64,000 bases of DNA from Xestospongia bergquistia (lineage: Eukaryota > Porifera > Demospongiae > Haplosclerida > Petrosiidae): the NCBI GenBank assembly GCA_963965975.1, contig OZ014416.1, positions 6,882,001 through 6,946,000 of the forward strand. The letters run 5' to 3'. This document shows positions 32,025 to 45,439 of this stretch, one piece after another. The first letter of the stretch is position 1. Every line of letters starts with the position of its first letter. The notes below the pieces were generated by a model, which ran no database searches, was not told the DNA's origin, and worked only from the letters and a program-made list of their open reading frames with translations. Position numbers and translations under genes: made by a program.

Positions 32025-33700
32025 GTTGTCTATTACTTGCATTAATAGCTAACAGTATTTACCTGACTACTTATATAATCATGTGAATTTTTATGAAAAA
32101 CTGAATTCTTAGAATGTTGCATCACACACAATAATTACCCTAATATAATGCTCAGATTTGTTAAAATTATGCCACATATACGTGTATATATACATGTGTG
32201 TGTGTGTATGTAAAGTACAGAATTTTATTCTGTGGTCACGCACTGATTCCCAGAATTGTTATGTTTAATCTTAGCTTTTATTGTGGTCTGTAAAATTAAA
32301 TTAAATGATGTGATCATGTTCTTTGAATGAACCAATTCAAACTAGCTAGAGTTAAACTATGCACTGTAGTATAAAATGATATAACTATGATAGCACTATG
32401 GGAAATATTAGTGTTGAATATTTGATAATGACTGCAAACCATCTCTTTTGTATATAAATGCATTCTTAATTATATAAATTCATGTAAAAAAACATTGAAA
32501 TATATTGCTGTGAAAATATTTATTTATTTTTTTCAAATTAGTGTTTATAGGGTTAAACTGTGATGAATCATGACAATATTCATTTATATTTATATGTCGA
32601 TGGCTGCTAGTTCCAAAAATTAAATTTATGAAGATTCTAAAATTATTGACTATGCTATATATATTAAATTCATAATCTTGTTATCTGGTTATTCACTGAT
32701 TCCTGGAATTGTTATGTTTAAACTTAATTTATTTGTGGTTTGTAAAATTAAATTAAATTAAATAGTTCTTGGAATAAACTCATCTACCATGAGTTAAACT
32801 ATACATTGAAACATTATATAGATAACATTATTATTTTAGATAGCACTATAGTTATAATATAGACAACACAGTTGAATTTTGGACATTTTCACCTGTTAAT
32901 ACAAACATGGTTTCAAAAGATGTGTCTGGTATTGCTGAGGATTGATTTTGTGAAGGAGCTAACATTGCCAAACTTTCAATTAATTTAGACTATCTGGAAT
33001 AGTTTCTCATTTTTAAATTCATGTGCACATACAATTCCAGGATGCGATTTTTGCTATCACCCATGACACAATTTTGCAGTTTAGATAGGATGAATACCCT
33101 ACTCTATCAAACTAGACATGTTCTTTGGTGGCACATGAGAAAGAGAGAGTCTACCTTGATAGATTACAAAAATAGATGTTCATCTTCAATTGACAGTACA
33201 GCTTGAGATATTAAGTTATAGTATTTATCTATCCACATTTGGGGTGTCTAAGCAACCTACATATATAGTACTAGATCATCATGTGTTGCATTCTTCATTG
33301 TGGCTTCTACAATAATTTTCTCTTTCTCTGTTGATGGTTTGAACCGAATGTCATATAAGACTCATATTTATAGTGTTTAGGATCAAGGCCCATCCTTGGA
33401 GTAGCAGCAGAGACAGTAAGTATACTCTGCTTGGTTCCATCATGTACAGATACTACAGGAGCTTTCTGTTGTGTTTATTTGCTTTCTAATTGGTTGAGTT
33501 CCTCACACTATCATTCTTATATATAAAATCATATATTATTGGTTTGATTCAAAGTGTTTATTTTTTAAATTAAGAAATTAAGGTCTAAGACAAATCAATG
33601 CATTATTATGAATGAAAAAGTCAATGTTGAAAAGGAAAAAATTATCGAAAAATAAAGACCTAACCTAAGTCAATGCATGATTTGAAAGTTACTGATATAA
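32025..33700. other. Gene-free stretch with repeat motifs
   Basis: About 32040-32110 matches the promoter region of the intact secreted gene (GACTACTTATATAATCATG). 32200-32900 holds two copies of the motif chain mentioned for 31013-31630. 33530-33700 matches the 3' flank of the other secreted genes (AAGTCAATGCATGATTTGAA). No gene is seen. Confidence 0.55.
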
Positions 33701-34514
33701 TTAGCGACAGGAACTTGGAAGGAAACATGTTACAACTGTCTGAAAATGATTTGGAAGACAGCCATAGCCACCATATAGATATTGACAGGCTTCAAAAACA
33801 AATCCATACGTGTAGACGTTCCCAAAAAACTTGATATTGTTACCCTGATCACCAGCCTCAGTAATTGTCTTCCCTTTGAAGAATCCATCTTCCTCTTGAG
33901 TAAACCTCCTGCATGCTGGAGCAATACCAATTTTTGCAGCACAGGGAAACAACTTATTAAGGTTGATGAATACAGCACCTAGTCCGGTGTGGTGATACCC
34001 ATTGTACTTTGGTCTATATGCAAGAATAGTGGAAGTCCTAGCTGTCTGTCCATTCCCAATTGTAATTTGATTGAGGTAAGGGCCTAGTGTAAAATTACCA
34101 CCCCTTATCTTTTGAATTGTCAGTACACGGCTTCCAGAACCAATGGAAAGATAAAGCATTTGCACAGCTGCATATAAATAAATGAAAAATTATAATCTAA
34201 ACATTCAATTTGTATTTTTTGGACTTACCAGGTTGAGTAGCAAGCTTTTTATCAATAGTACTGTTAATCAGTGCAGTGAGAGCTTGAACATTGATACTGC
34301 AGAGAGGTGTAGAAGTAGGGATAACAGCTGGTTGTTTGGTGTCATCATCTTCAATATTCAGACTTTCTAATTCTTGTTTGTTTTCTTCAAACGACTTATC
34401 CCCTTCTTGTTGATTGTCTTCAAATAACGTATCAATGGAAGGGCCATCAAGACCATCATCAGGTTGTCGAGCGAACACTGTCACAACAGCTAAAAGAAGA
34501 ACAAAATACTTCAT
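33701..34514 (-). CDS. Small secreted cysteine-containing protein, copy A (unknown family)
   Basis: Two exons, 34514-34229 and 34167-33701, with a phase-1 GT-AG intron of 61 bp; 250 residues. Residues 1-15 are a typical signal peptide (MKYFVLLLAVVTVFA). Residues 16-68 are an acidic, low-complexity stretch. A short conserved segment with CSINVQALTALINSTIDKK ends exon 1. Exon 2 encodes a compact domain with six cysteines (C171, C181, C223, C232, C243, C249, plus C72 in exon 1), with signatures TLGPYLNQITIGNGQT, ILAYRPKYNGYH, CRRFTQEEDGFFKG and TVVTCFLPSSC. An N-glycosylation site (NST, about 84) is present. I do not recognise the domain. Conservation of the exon 2 domain in three genes with variable acidic linkers argues that it is real and secreted. 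The ATG is the only one before the signal peptide. Confidence 0.85.
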
Positions 34515-34558
34515 GGTTTGTATTTTTTATCAATGACTAATAGCAGTTACTTGACTAC

Positions 34559-34565
34559 TTATATA
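34559..34565 (-). promoter_or_regulatory. TATA box of secreted copy A
   Basis: TATATAA on the minus strand, 45 bp before the ATG. A TATA-like box lies at about the same place upstream of copies B and C, implying a very short 5' UTR. Confidence 0.55.
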
Positions 34566-34569
34566 GTCA

Positions 34570-36230
34570 TGTGAATTCATACAAAAGACTGAACTTTACT
34601 CGTTGCCAAGTGCCTTAGAATTATATATATATAAAATGGCAAAATACACATTGTGATCATGCACTGATTCCTGGAACTATTATGCTTAACCTTAACTTTT
34701 ATTGTGGTCTGGAATAAACCCATCTAACTACAATTAACAATGTAATGTAGCATAAAATGATATGAGATAGCACTATGTGAAATATTAGAATGTTCAACAA
34801 TTGATAATGGCTTTATCTCACTATTATATATCTGCAGTTATTATTTATGTGTAATAAACATTAAAGAAGATACAATATAGCAGATAAATTAGGGAGGACA
34901 ATATTTTGGAAATTACTTCTAAAGTAATATTTGTAGGATTAAAACTTTGATGAATCATGACAGTATTTATTAATATATATGTGAGCTTGGCTGCTACTGC
35001 CAAAGATTAAAGTGCAAAATTTCTATGTTGTGTTATATATATTGAATACACAAGTTAACTATGTATTCATTCACTGTGTTATGTTTAACCTTGTGGTCTG
35101 TAAAATTAAAATAAATGGTGTGATCATGTTCTTGGAATATTAATAATACCATTTAACTAGAGTTAAATAATACACTGTAGCATAATGTGATATGACTATT
35201 TTAGATAGTATTATGTGAAACCCAAGTTATAATATAGATAACACAGGTGAATTTAGACCTTTAGATTAAAGTGAAGGTGCTAAAATTCACCAATTAACCA
35301 ATTAAAATCCTTGTAAACTTTCCTGCTATATAGTAAAATAGGCCTGCATATATGTTATTATAATATACTATAGAAGTGAATTGCCAAATTATGTGAGAGA
35401 TTTAAAAATATGTTATAGCCACAATGCCTTAGACAAAAGTATCATAGCAACAAGCCTACTCAAAATCTCTTAGTCTCTCTTCTTTTTCTCTCCGTTAGTT
35501 TCTTAGATATTGTCATACTCACTAACTTAATTTTTAGTAATTACATAAGATGTTAATTGTGGTATGTGTGAAAGGTGAAGCTTTTTTAAATATGTTCATT
35601 AATCTTATTTACATTAAAATTTGAGGAAATGTAGTGGAGTACATAAAAAGTGATGAAATGTAGTGATGTTGATACTAACATCTGAAACCAGACCACAGTA
35701 GTCTCACTATTTTTTAACAAATTATTACCAATTAATACTTTGTTAAATTTTGGTATGATTATTTTTATTGTACAAGAAGTGCATACTCTAACATGAAATT
35801 AATACATATATGTTCTAATGTTTAGAGTTTGGGATCTAGGATATTAATTTCTCATTGTAGTATGTACTTCCTGTGGTGTACCAATAGCTACTATCTATAA
35901 TATTATATGTTTGCCAATGCATGAATTCTCAAATATATTTAAAAAATATATTTTGTTTCAAACCTATAAATATTTCAACTTTAACACACATTATATATAA
36001 GAAAGCATATTATATGTAAGAAAACAGATCAGATCAGAGTCAGTCTTAGTTTAGTGTAACTTGTCTAGCTTCTGAAGTTTTGACCCAGCTGAGGCCAGAC
36101 AGTTTTTCACGTATTTTAGGAACGCTAATTGTAGCAGTCTCTGTAGCATGAAGGACATGAGACTCAACACTCATGAGATTTTTAGCAATGTCTGTCAGGA
36201 CGTTTATCGCTTATACATTACCTTCTGATC
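34570..36230. other. Gene-free stretch
   Basis: 34620-35260 is another copy of the motif chain of 31013-31630. The remainder is unique AT-rich sequence. 36040-36230 may be decayed 5' sequence of the Gag fragment to the right, but I cannot show it. Confidence 0.5.
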
Positions 36231-37140
36231 TTGAAATTTTCAAGGCAACAGATGGCTTGGAACTCTGGAGACAGCTACAATTTACTTATATTTGGCTTAT
36301 TTTATAAGGAGTATATACTGTTTGCTCTTTCTCTACCAATATCCACAGAAACTCTTCGTGACAAATTCGTGTGTGGTCTACAGCAGAAATATATCAGAAG
36401 TCGTCTACTTACAGAGGAAGATAATCTTACCTTCGATCGATCAGTCGAGATAGCTACAGCATTAGAAGGTGCCAAGAAGCATGCTCACTTAATACAGCAA
36501 GAAACTAAGAAAGAAGAAGTCCATCGCACTACAAGACGACACAATACATTCAACCCAAGGTCGTCCACCATTGTATGTTTTCGTTGTGGAGGTCCGCACG
36601 CGGCGCGGGCGTGCCGGTTCATCAAAGAAAAATGCCATAATTGCGGCAAGACTGGCCAAGGTGTGTCGGAGCTATACCACAAAGTCTCAGAAGACTAAAG
36701 AAAGACCAGCAAAGGGCCTGCACTCTGTAAACAAGGAGGAATCATCACCTCTGGAAGAACTCACTCCAGAAGAATCTAATAATATTTTTATGATTTATTC
36801 TTTTTCCCCTAGGTTTGATCTAATCAAGCTAGCCGTGGAAGTAAATGGTCACAAGTTAGACATGGAGTTGGACACAGGTGGTTCAGTCTCCGTCATTAGT
36901 GAAGACATGTTCAATTCAGGGCTTCCTTCTCAGTTCAGCTCCGCCCTAGTAATGCATCTCTCACTTCGTATTCGGGGCACTTGTTAGAAGTCCTGGGGAA
37001 GTGCAAATGTCAAGGTTAAATACCAGACACAAACAGTCACACTTCCAATTTTTGTAATCAAGGTCAAAGGTGTGAGTTTGTTTGGTCGTAACTGGCTGAA
37101 GAGGATCAAACTGCACTGGCAGATTATCAAAAGCTTTCGT
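36231..37140 (+). pseudogene. Ty3/Gypsy gag-protease fragment, decayed
   Basis: Coding remnants in order: LRDKFVCGLQQKYIRSRLL and LTFDRSVEIATALEGAKKH (Gag C-terminal part); a zinc knuckle CFRCGGPHAARAC; a second knuckle CHNCGKTG broken by a frameshift near 36655; then AKVCRS in another frame. A protease follows with MELDTGGSVSVISE, then a stop near 36985, and VSLFGRNWLKRIKLHW in a third frame. Reverse transcriptase and integrase are missing. It is the same general type as the intact element at 4.1-8.7 kb but clearly diverged, so a different, older family. No LTRs found. Confidence 0.8.
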
Positions 37141-38200
37141 ATCAATATTGAGTATTTTTATTGCATGGCATTGAAAGGTATGATCCATGCATTACTATAC
37201 ATTACTAGTATTGATGCAAACATCAATACTAATGTGTATTGCACTGACTAATAATTTCTTAAATGCATATCACATCACATGCATTATACGAATGCATAAC
37301 TCACAGTTTTGTGGATTATTAAGGATTACTTTGCAGTCCAACCTAGATAGAAGTTTCCTTTCTTCTAAATCTTTCAAGTTGTAACTTGGGCACAGCAGAG
37401 TACATTGTTTTGCTCATTAAACGCAATTACAGCACTGACCAAAGATGAACATATTATAAATATACACTTGTTCTACCCAGCCCAAACTTCCTGCCAATTA
37501 TAGGTAATCTTATAAAGGTGCCAATATTTGTAACAGAATGTTGACTTTTTATTTATGCATACAAAATTTCATACCAAGTTTACTAATGGTTTCATTATTA
37601 TATGTCTAAAAATATACATTATCGTGAACTTATGTTGAACAAAAATCATCATAGCAAATTTAAAAGAAGGCAAACACAACCTTGTATGTAAATTTATGTT
37701 AATAGTGAAAAATATTGGTGTCATGTTAAAGATTAGTAGCTTTGTTGGGTTTTGTTGCTCTTTTGAGGTCAATTCCAGTATCATAAGCTTAAATCAACGC
37801 AAGTGTTATGTTTAAACATTAACTAACTTTAAGAGTGGCTTAAGCAGAAGTCATTATGCCATTATTGTTAGTGACATAGCTAGCTGTTAATTATAAGTGT
37901 ATAATTTATACTCATGTACATTCTGTCAGATGTCTCTAATATTTTTTTATGAGTTGATTATTTAATATACACTTTGCTACAGTCAATAAATAATATATGA
38001 GCACAGTCTATAAATTTGTTTGTGGTATCTCCCTTTTCCCTATATAGACCTAGTGAGTGCTGTCAACAGGTTGTTATATCACCCATAGAATCCCAAATCC
38101 CAACGATAGCATCTAAATGCGAGAGAAAGTCACCATAATTCATGATAAAGATGGTGACTTTCTCATTTCTATAAGCAAGTTTTATTGCTTTGTAAAAGTG
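37141..38200. other. Gene-free stretch
   Basis: AT-rich, no repeat or coding signal recognised. A short imperfect inverted pair GAGAAAGTCACC / GGTGACTTTCTC is near 38124-38164. Confidence 0.45.
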
Positions 38201-40063
38201 TCACATATTAGTGTAGGAAAAATCCATCTGTGGAATTTGAGAAATTAATTGACATCATGTTTTCTTATTATTAATTCTATAGTGACAGACAAACCTTTTA
38301 CATACTATATAGCAAAGCTAATTCAGAATATAATATAGTGACTGTCCACAAGCATAGCTGTGAATAGTAATTAATTATTAATAGATCAACCATACAATTT
38401 TGACAGTGTCAACAAATTAAGTTTGTTTGACCTTAAAATGTCACCTTAAGATTAGTTTTCTCAGCAAGTAGTGACATTTACAAATACACTACTGTCATTA
38501 GTAAGTTATACAAATTGACAGATGTGTAGTCAGTTGTCAGAACAAAGAGAACTTTGTTATCATCTCATTTATCTGGTAAGATATTAAATGATGTTATAAG
38601 AACTGCTGCTATCTATTCTGTAGTAGCTTTGCTTTGTCGTCTTTTGTCATTTTTCAACCTAATGTCCCATTTACTTGTATTATATGCAATATCATTAATT
38701 CATTACTTATATATAGCCTTGCACGAGCAATCAAAAAAGTCACCAAAAAGTATATACATCTTATACCTTAGTAACAGTGCTATAATCATGTTTTCATTTT
38801 AATCTATTCACGATTGTTGTTGTAATAACAGACAATAGTAATGAGGGATGAAGAACATTTTTACTCTATTTACAACTATGCTATCTATTGCTGTATATAT
38901 TTTGTAGCAGCTTTTATTATTTTGTATTATATATAAGAGGCGTCATTATATATATATATACTATGATAGGTTTATGTGTATTATGTGTACTTTGCTTGCC
39001 TTTATTTGTAATGATTTACCGGTATTTTATAAAAATGCTAGTTTCGACTCTTACATGCAATATTTAACAAAGCTATCACAAATTACTATGGAACTGTGTT
39101 ATATGACCTTTTAAGGAAGTTTGTGTGTATGTGTGCACTAAGAAGAACTTTCTTATTATAATTTCCATAGTGCCAGACAGCCCTTTTATATACTACATAG
39201 CAAAGCTTATATGTAGTGTTGTCCACAAGCATAGCTGTGAATAGTACTTCACCTTTAGATTACCAAATAGTGTTATTGAAACAAATTTTAAGTGGATGGC
39301 CTTGGACATACATATATATATTATGTCTGCACTTAATTAGGTTGACCTATATAGATCTTTTTAGAGCAGGGTCTTAAGAATATTGACAGTTATATTATGA
39401 CTATCATGCTAGTTATAATAATCAAAGGGCTGTTTAATTTAAGACAAATTATCTCATTTTTCAGGTATAAAATGATGTTGTTATAACCTGTTAATATAAA
39501 CTTGTGTGTGTACATGTGCAGACTAATGTTGCACAAATTTTATGTCAGCAATACATAGTAGGATGAGTTTAATAATCAATTAAGATTGAATCTAACGTTA
39601 ACTTTGATTCTCGTTTTATGAACTATATCACTTGTTCTTACTTTAACTCATCATTATTTTATCTTAATTTATTCCTTTGTTTTATTTTCTTATTGATTGT
39701 ATTATTCAGCATATATTTCAATATGATCCTATAAATTGTTTATCTTGTAAGAAATATTTCATTCTACTCTTTCTAAAAACTGTACGTTTCCTATCAATCT
39801 TGTACTTTACTCATTATCAAATCACAAAAACTCCATTTTATAGCATGAATTATAAATCTAGCCAACAACAACTATACTTATTTTGACTCTAAATGGATAT
39901 TTTCAAAAAGCAAAATAATTTTGCAAAACACTACTAAAAAGAACCCTAAATCAAATCTATTATCTATTATTATGACTCAAAATTGTTATAGTTCTAAAAG
40001 AAAAAAATATTTAAAAAAGAAAACAACCGAATTCAATACAAGATTTAAAAGTTAATAATCTAA
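38200..40063. repeat. Segmental duplicon adjoining secreted copy B
   Basis: Matches 50200-51230 and 51770-53430 in long stretches: the block around TTAGATAAAATAT/AGTAGCTTTGCTTTGTC, the GATGAAGAACATTTTTACTC block, the TTTACATACTATATAGCAAAGC block, TTTTTAGAGCAGGGTCTTAA, and finally AATCAATTAAGATTGAATC leading into the 3' flank of the gene. The short ORFs 38554-38802 and 39677-39886 are not preserved in the other copies. Confidence 0.7.
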
Positions 40064-40832
40064 TTAGAGACAGACGCGAGGTAAGAAACATGTAACAACT
40101 GTCTGAAATGTATTTGGAAGACAGGCATTCTGACCATTTAGATATGAACAGTGTTCAAAAACAAAGCCATATGTCTTGATATCAGTGCCGAAAATCTTCA
40201 TATTGTTACCACTATCACCTGCCTCCGTAATTGTCCTCCCTTTAAAGAATCCATCTTCCTCTTGAGTAAACCTCCTGCACGCAGGAAGAAGACCATTTGT
40301 TCTAGCACAGGGGAACAGATTCTCGAGGTTAAGGAACACTGCACCAAGTCCAGTGTTGTGATAACCATTGTAGCTTGGTCTATAGGCAAGGATAGATGAA
40401 GTCTTAGATGTCTGCCCATTCCCGATTGTAATTCTATCAAGGAACGGGCCTAATGTAAAAGTACTACCCTTTATCTTATGAATTGTCAGTACATTTCCAG
40501 AAGCAATGGAAAGATAAAGCATTTGCACAACTGCATATAAATAAACGAACAATGATATAAATATTCAATTTGTATATTTTAGACCTACCAGGTTGAGAAC
40601 CAATCTTTTTATCAATTAGACCATTAATCAGTGTAGTAAGAGCTGGTACATTGATGCTGCAGAGGTTAGTAGAGCTAGGGATAACAGCTTCATCCACTTT
40701 ATTAGTCAGAGTTTCTAAATCTAGATCTTCAGTGAACTTACCCACTCCTTGTTGTTTGTCTTCAATTGACATATCAATAGGACGTTGAGCAAACACTGCT
40801 GCAACAGCTAAAAGAACAAGAAAATACTTCAT
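40064..40832 (-). CDS. Small secreted cysteine-containing protein, copy B
   Basis: Two exons, 40832-40589 and 40530-40064, phase-1 intron of 58 bp, 236 residues. Signal peptide MKYFLVLLAVAAVFA, a shorter acidic linker than copies A and C, then NLCSINVPALTTLINGLIDKK and the exon 2 domain (TLGPFLDRITIGNGQT, ILAYRPSYNGYH, CRRFTQEEDGFFKG, TVVTCFLPRVC) with the same seven mature cysteines as copy A. An in-frame ATG nine bases upstream (MHN) exists here and in copy C; MKYF is chosen because it matches copy A and starts the signal peptide. The gene is at the end of a duplicon shared with copy C. Confidence 0.86.
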
Positions 40833-40879
40833 GTTGTGCATTTGTCTTCACAAATACAAAGCACCTGTTAACCTGTCTA

Positions 40880-40887
40880 TTTATATA
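40880..40887 (-). promoter_or_regulatory. TATA box of secreted copy B
   Basis: TATATAAA on the minus strand about 50 bp before the ATG, in the same setting as copies A and C. Confidence 0.55.
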
Positions 40888-40889
40888 GC

Positions 40890-43800
40890 CATAGGAATTC
40901 GTATAAATGACTGCACTTAGTCTATATCATTGGAAACGCGAACTCTTTGTGCAGGAAAATATCACTATAATTAAAACTTTTTTTTTGTGAGGCTTGATCA
41001 CGTGAACGCTTTGGAATGTCTGTAACCATATAAGTGCATGTATAATATTTAAAATAAAAAGTTTTTAAAAAGTGTACTTTTGATTTTGTTTTTAAATGAA
41101 TTTGTAAAGACAGTAATAATAAATGTGATTACATTATTGTCTGTTATGTGACACATTGCCATGCAGTTATTAGTATTTTCTATTGTTTAAAAAAATTGAC
41201 TTGATTATATCTAGCATTTATATTCTTTTTGTTTCTTGTCAATAGTTGACATTTTTTCTCATAAAATGTATTTTGCATGTCTATTTCTAAGTCTAGTCTA
41301 GCTCTCTTTCTTAAAGGTCACACATCACTGATATAAGTTATCTGTGAATGGATTATAATTGAAGTAAAGAGATTGTTGTCTAAGACTGGAACAACAGCTG
41401 CCAATTCGGGGAAATTCCTAATGACTTTTCTGAATGATTACTGTTTAAATTTTACCTGCTATATTGGACGTTAAATTAAATTCTGATAATGTGTCAGTTC
41501 TATGATTGATTTGGCAACACTGGTGGAATTAGTAGAGTTGAAGGTCATTGGAAATTATGTAAGAAAATGTATTCCCTCCGATTGATTTGAAAGATAAGAA
41601 TTGTCCGAAATTATGGATCTCCCTTTCTACTAAGAAATGGTCCAAGAGCCAATAAGTTGATAGAAAATGAGCCTGGCATGTCCTTAGTAGTCTTGCTTGA
41701 GTCTGATGTGACTCTCAATATTCATGTATCATCACTGAACCTGTAAGATGCTCTGCATGATTAATACATTACTAATTAAGTGCTAACTCTACTATCAGTT
41801 TGGAAAGAGTAAGGAAATGTGAGTCAATAATTCTGCTTATTTTGTCTAGACACAGAAGAATCAAGAATGATTCCAGTTTGAAGCAAATGACTTGATGAAG
41901 ATAAGGAAGGTAAGAGCTCTAAATTAATTCATGTGATGTGTTTTAATACTTCAATTTGTGTACTTGTTTAATATTAAATACTTGACTACTTACATATTCA
42001 TGTGAACTCATATGAAAGACTGGACTCAACTGATTAGTAATAGAAAGTTAATTCAATCATTGTAACAAATCCCATTCTGAGTTTATTTATAGAAAATACA
42101 TAATCATTATAATATAATTTACAGTTTTGTCTCCCATGTCTTCAGGCAAATGTTATTTCTTCAATGCAAGAATGTGAACTTTACAACTTCATGTCTAGTC
42201 TTATTTATATTTTGAATTTTATGTATCTTGAACAAATATTCTATTGTGTGTTATCATCAATTATTTTCTTCTTAAAATGGGTGTAGTGTATGAAAATAAA
42301 GTGCATTGTGATGTGATCAAAACAATTATACTGTTGACTAATGTAATTGGATACTTTTGACGAAGTAGTAAACAAATATGACACACTATATTAATAAATT
42401 AATAATCAATCTACAAATTAAACACTATACTAAATCTTCATGTTGACTAAAAATAAATAGCATAAAGCCTTTACTACTAAAGTAAATTGAGTCTCTAAGA
42501 TATATTTGAACAACTGAGTTTTTCTGGTAGTATTTGCTTCAATAGGACCCTTTTTAGAACTATTATAACTTTAAATGGAAATATTTTATTATTATTATAA
42601 TTCTTATAATAGTTAAATGTGAACCATTTAGTAATATGAATTTTAATTTTTGATAACCATGATTTAGCTTAAAATGGAGAATGTTTTATGTCTAGAATAT
42701 GTGCAGTACTTTAATACTTTAATTATTTAGTTGTAGTTGTTAAACTGTTGTTCTTTATAATACCATCATAAGTAGTTTAATATTCAATACAATGAATATA
42801 CCATTTTATACTGAGAAAAAATTCCTTTAAAGTATATTAATAAGTGTCTATTTATACTTAGATGAGACCTTAGTCAAATACACACACACACATATATATA
42901 TATTTACACTTCTAATCAGACATTACAAAATTTAAGACAGGAAATATTCACTATCTATGTAGATTGAAGCACTACTTTTAATTTAATTATAATTATTTCT
43001 TATAATATTCATTATTTCAGTAGTACGTTTTTCTAGAGCATATAATGTGCATTTATTTTAAAGAGAAAAGCATGATATTTGGCCAATTTTATTATATCTA
43101 CATTTTCACATCTTAAAAAAATCATGACTCCACCCCTTCTGAAGCTGATGGACAGAGGAAGAAACAATTAATGCCTTCTCAATCACTTGGAGAAAACAAC
43201 CCCTTTCCTCCATTCACCCTTAGTTTTCTAAACTGGACTATTAAATTTTTCAAAACAGTCTGGACCAAAAGGCAGTGTCCTTGACACTTACACCTATTCC
43301 TTCCACTTAGGTTTTTTGCAATATATAAGGACAAAAATCTATGTAACCTTTAGAATATTTTGACTAATCAGTCTTTGTTATGTAGATCAATCCTTTCCCT
43401 GAACTGTTGGGTTTCATCTTGAAATAGCAAAATATTACAGTTGAGACATTTAGGTATAATTTTTATAGTGTTGATTGCCAAGAGACATCCAACTTGATGA
43501 CTAAAAATATAGACTGTAGTATATTGAGACTTATTATGTTGTGTTATCTATGCATTGTAATTATTTGTAATGATTTGTGACGTCATTGATATATTTCTAT
43601 TATATATATTGTATTCTGCCATTGTTGTTCAGTGAGAGATTTAAGATATTCAATTCAGTGAAATACCTAAGGTAGTCGTGCTAGACGGAGTTACTACATA
43701 GACCTGGTATAGTCCTCTGAAATATTTCTGCTGTGTTGACGTTTCACTTCATTCTTAATTTCTCTACATCTAGAGATTCCTGATTTCCTGATCTAAATGT

Positions 43801-43927
43801 ATTTCTTCCTTAGATTGTTTTATGAATGAAATGGTATAGCTGCTATACTGTTATATAGAAGTGACACTATAATATATGAATTTGTCATGTGAGTTTCATA
43901 CATGAGTAAGAATTTGTATGTGGTATA

Positions 43928-43976
<49 letters not shown>

Positions 43977-45430
43977 CAGGTTATTGAGTATATTTACTTA
44001 GTTTTGTGAAGGTAAAGACTTACAAGAGATATTATATGTGCAGACAGACCCTAAGACACACTAAACCTAGCTGTATATGAGTATAGTGGTAATATATAAA
44101 CTTAATTGTACAGGTATAAACTATTTTCCTAGTATATATAATCATATTATAAGTTTAATTATGTTATATAGTACAGTGTTATAAACAATTTAAGTCATTA
44201 GTCCAGACAACTAGACAACTAAAGAGGTATTATTATGAGGAGACTGTTATGTGTGTATATTCATTGTAGATTGTTTAGGTATCTTATCATCCACTACATA
44301 ACAAATGGATGACATAAAAGAATCTGGAATAACAAATGTATATGTTATATTGATACACTACTATTTATAGCTCAACCTAAGATAAATTCCAGGATAACAA
44401 TCATTTGTTATCTGCTCTAAGGTACTTCTTGGACTTCATTATGTTAGACTTGTTTGTTAGAAGCTTCGCTTTGTGGTATTATGGGTTAATACCTTTAGTC
44501 TGTACATGTCCGTCCATGTTGATACTGTATTTTACTAGTGAGAACTTGCACTGTCCAGAAAAAAAATGAAAAGTGCCTCTTCTGACTTTGTACCTGTAAT
44601 TCCAGGAATTCCTTATAAAAATAAATAAAAATAATTATTTCTATATCTTCATATTGAAGGGGTGGAGTCTTGTTTGACTAGCTTTACTTTGTGAGAAATA
44701 CAGCTTTAGGTAGAGTAGGATCTTTCTCCATTTTTCAGTAAGGATAGAGTGAAAAATGTCTCTAAATGTAGTGTATTTGGTAAGGGAAAAGTAATCAGAC
44801 CAATAATGATTTATTAACACTTCAAGCATTTCAGATCTTTGTATGTGTGATATAAATTCAGAGAGATTTCCCATCAAGAAGACATCACACTGGACTAAGG
44901 ATAGTACTTCTATATATTGGTGAAGCTAGGAATGAACATAAGGTAAAATCAATCAATCTAATTATAATCTAATGATAATTCATTAATCTAATTATGGACA
45001 ATTAGACTGTTTTGTTGGGATGGGAAATAATTATGAAGAGTAAGATTAAGACCAGCTACAAAGGGCTTTAAGATAAGAGTATAGTGTTAGTATTAGACCT
45101 TCCTAATGATGATATCTGTCATTTTGTTCTATAGGTTTACCATAAGAGGCTGTTTATCATTTACCATCTAGCTATTTACTAACAACTGTGACTCTATCTC
45201 CAGTTTATGACCCATTATATCATCTCTTCAGTACAAGAGTAAACACTTAGGTGGTTTATCACTGCTTTCTTAGTCATATCCAATTGTCTAGAGTAAAAAT
45301 AACAGATTGAACTCACACTTAAACATGTCAATATTTGTTATGATGAGCAGTACAAAAAGTACAAACACAAAAAGCACAAAAACATTGTTTGTACACATTT
45401 TGGTCTATTTTGGACGTTAAACTTAAAAGC
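40890..45430. other. Long gene-free stretch
   Basis: No coding region is supported. About 41960-42045 resembles the promoter region of secreted copy A (TTGACTACTTACATATTCATG, GAAAGACTGGACT), so another lost copy may have been here. Otherwise AT-rich sequence with small microsatellites. Confidence 0.5.
43929..43974. repeat. (TA)n microsatellite
   Basis: TA dinucleotide tract of about 45 bp. Confidence 0.95.
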
Positions 45431-45439
45431 CTAACACTT

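Noticed and set aside
38554-38802. 82-residue hydrophobic ORF in the duplicon
   Set aside because: Not preserved in the other duplicon copies and no family features.
43537-43770. Possible solo LTR (TGTTGTG...CTCTACA)
   Set aside because: No target duplication or matching LTR in the window; the ends are too uncertain.
44641-44877. 78-residue minus-strand ORF with protein-like composition
   Set aside because: No splice context, homologue or second copy recognised; could be an old fragment but cannot be supported.
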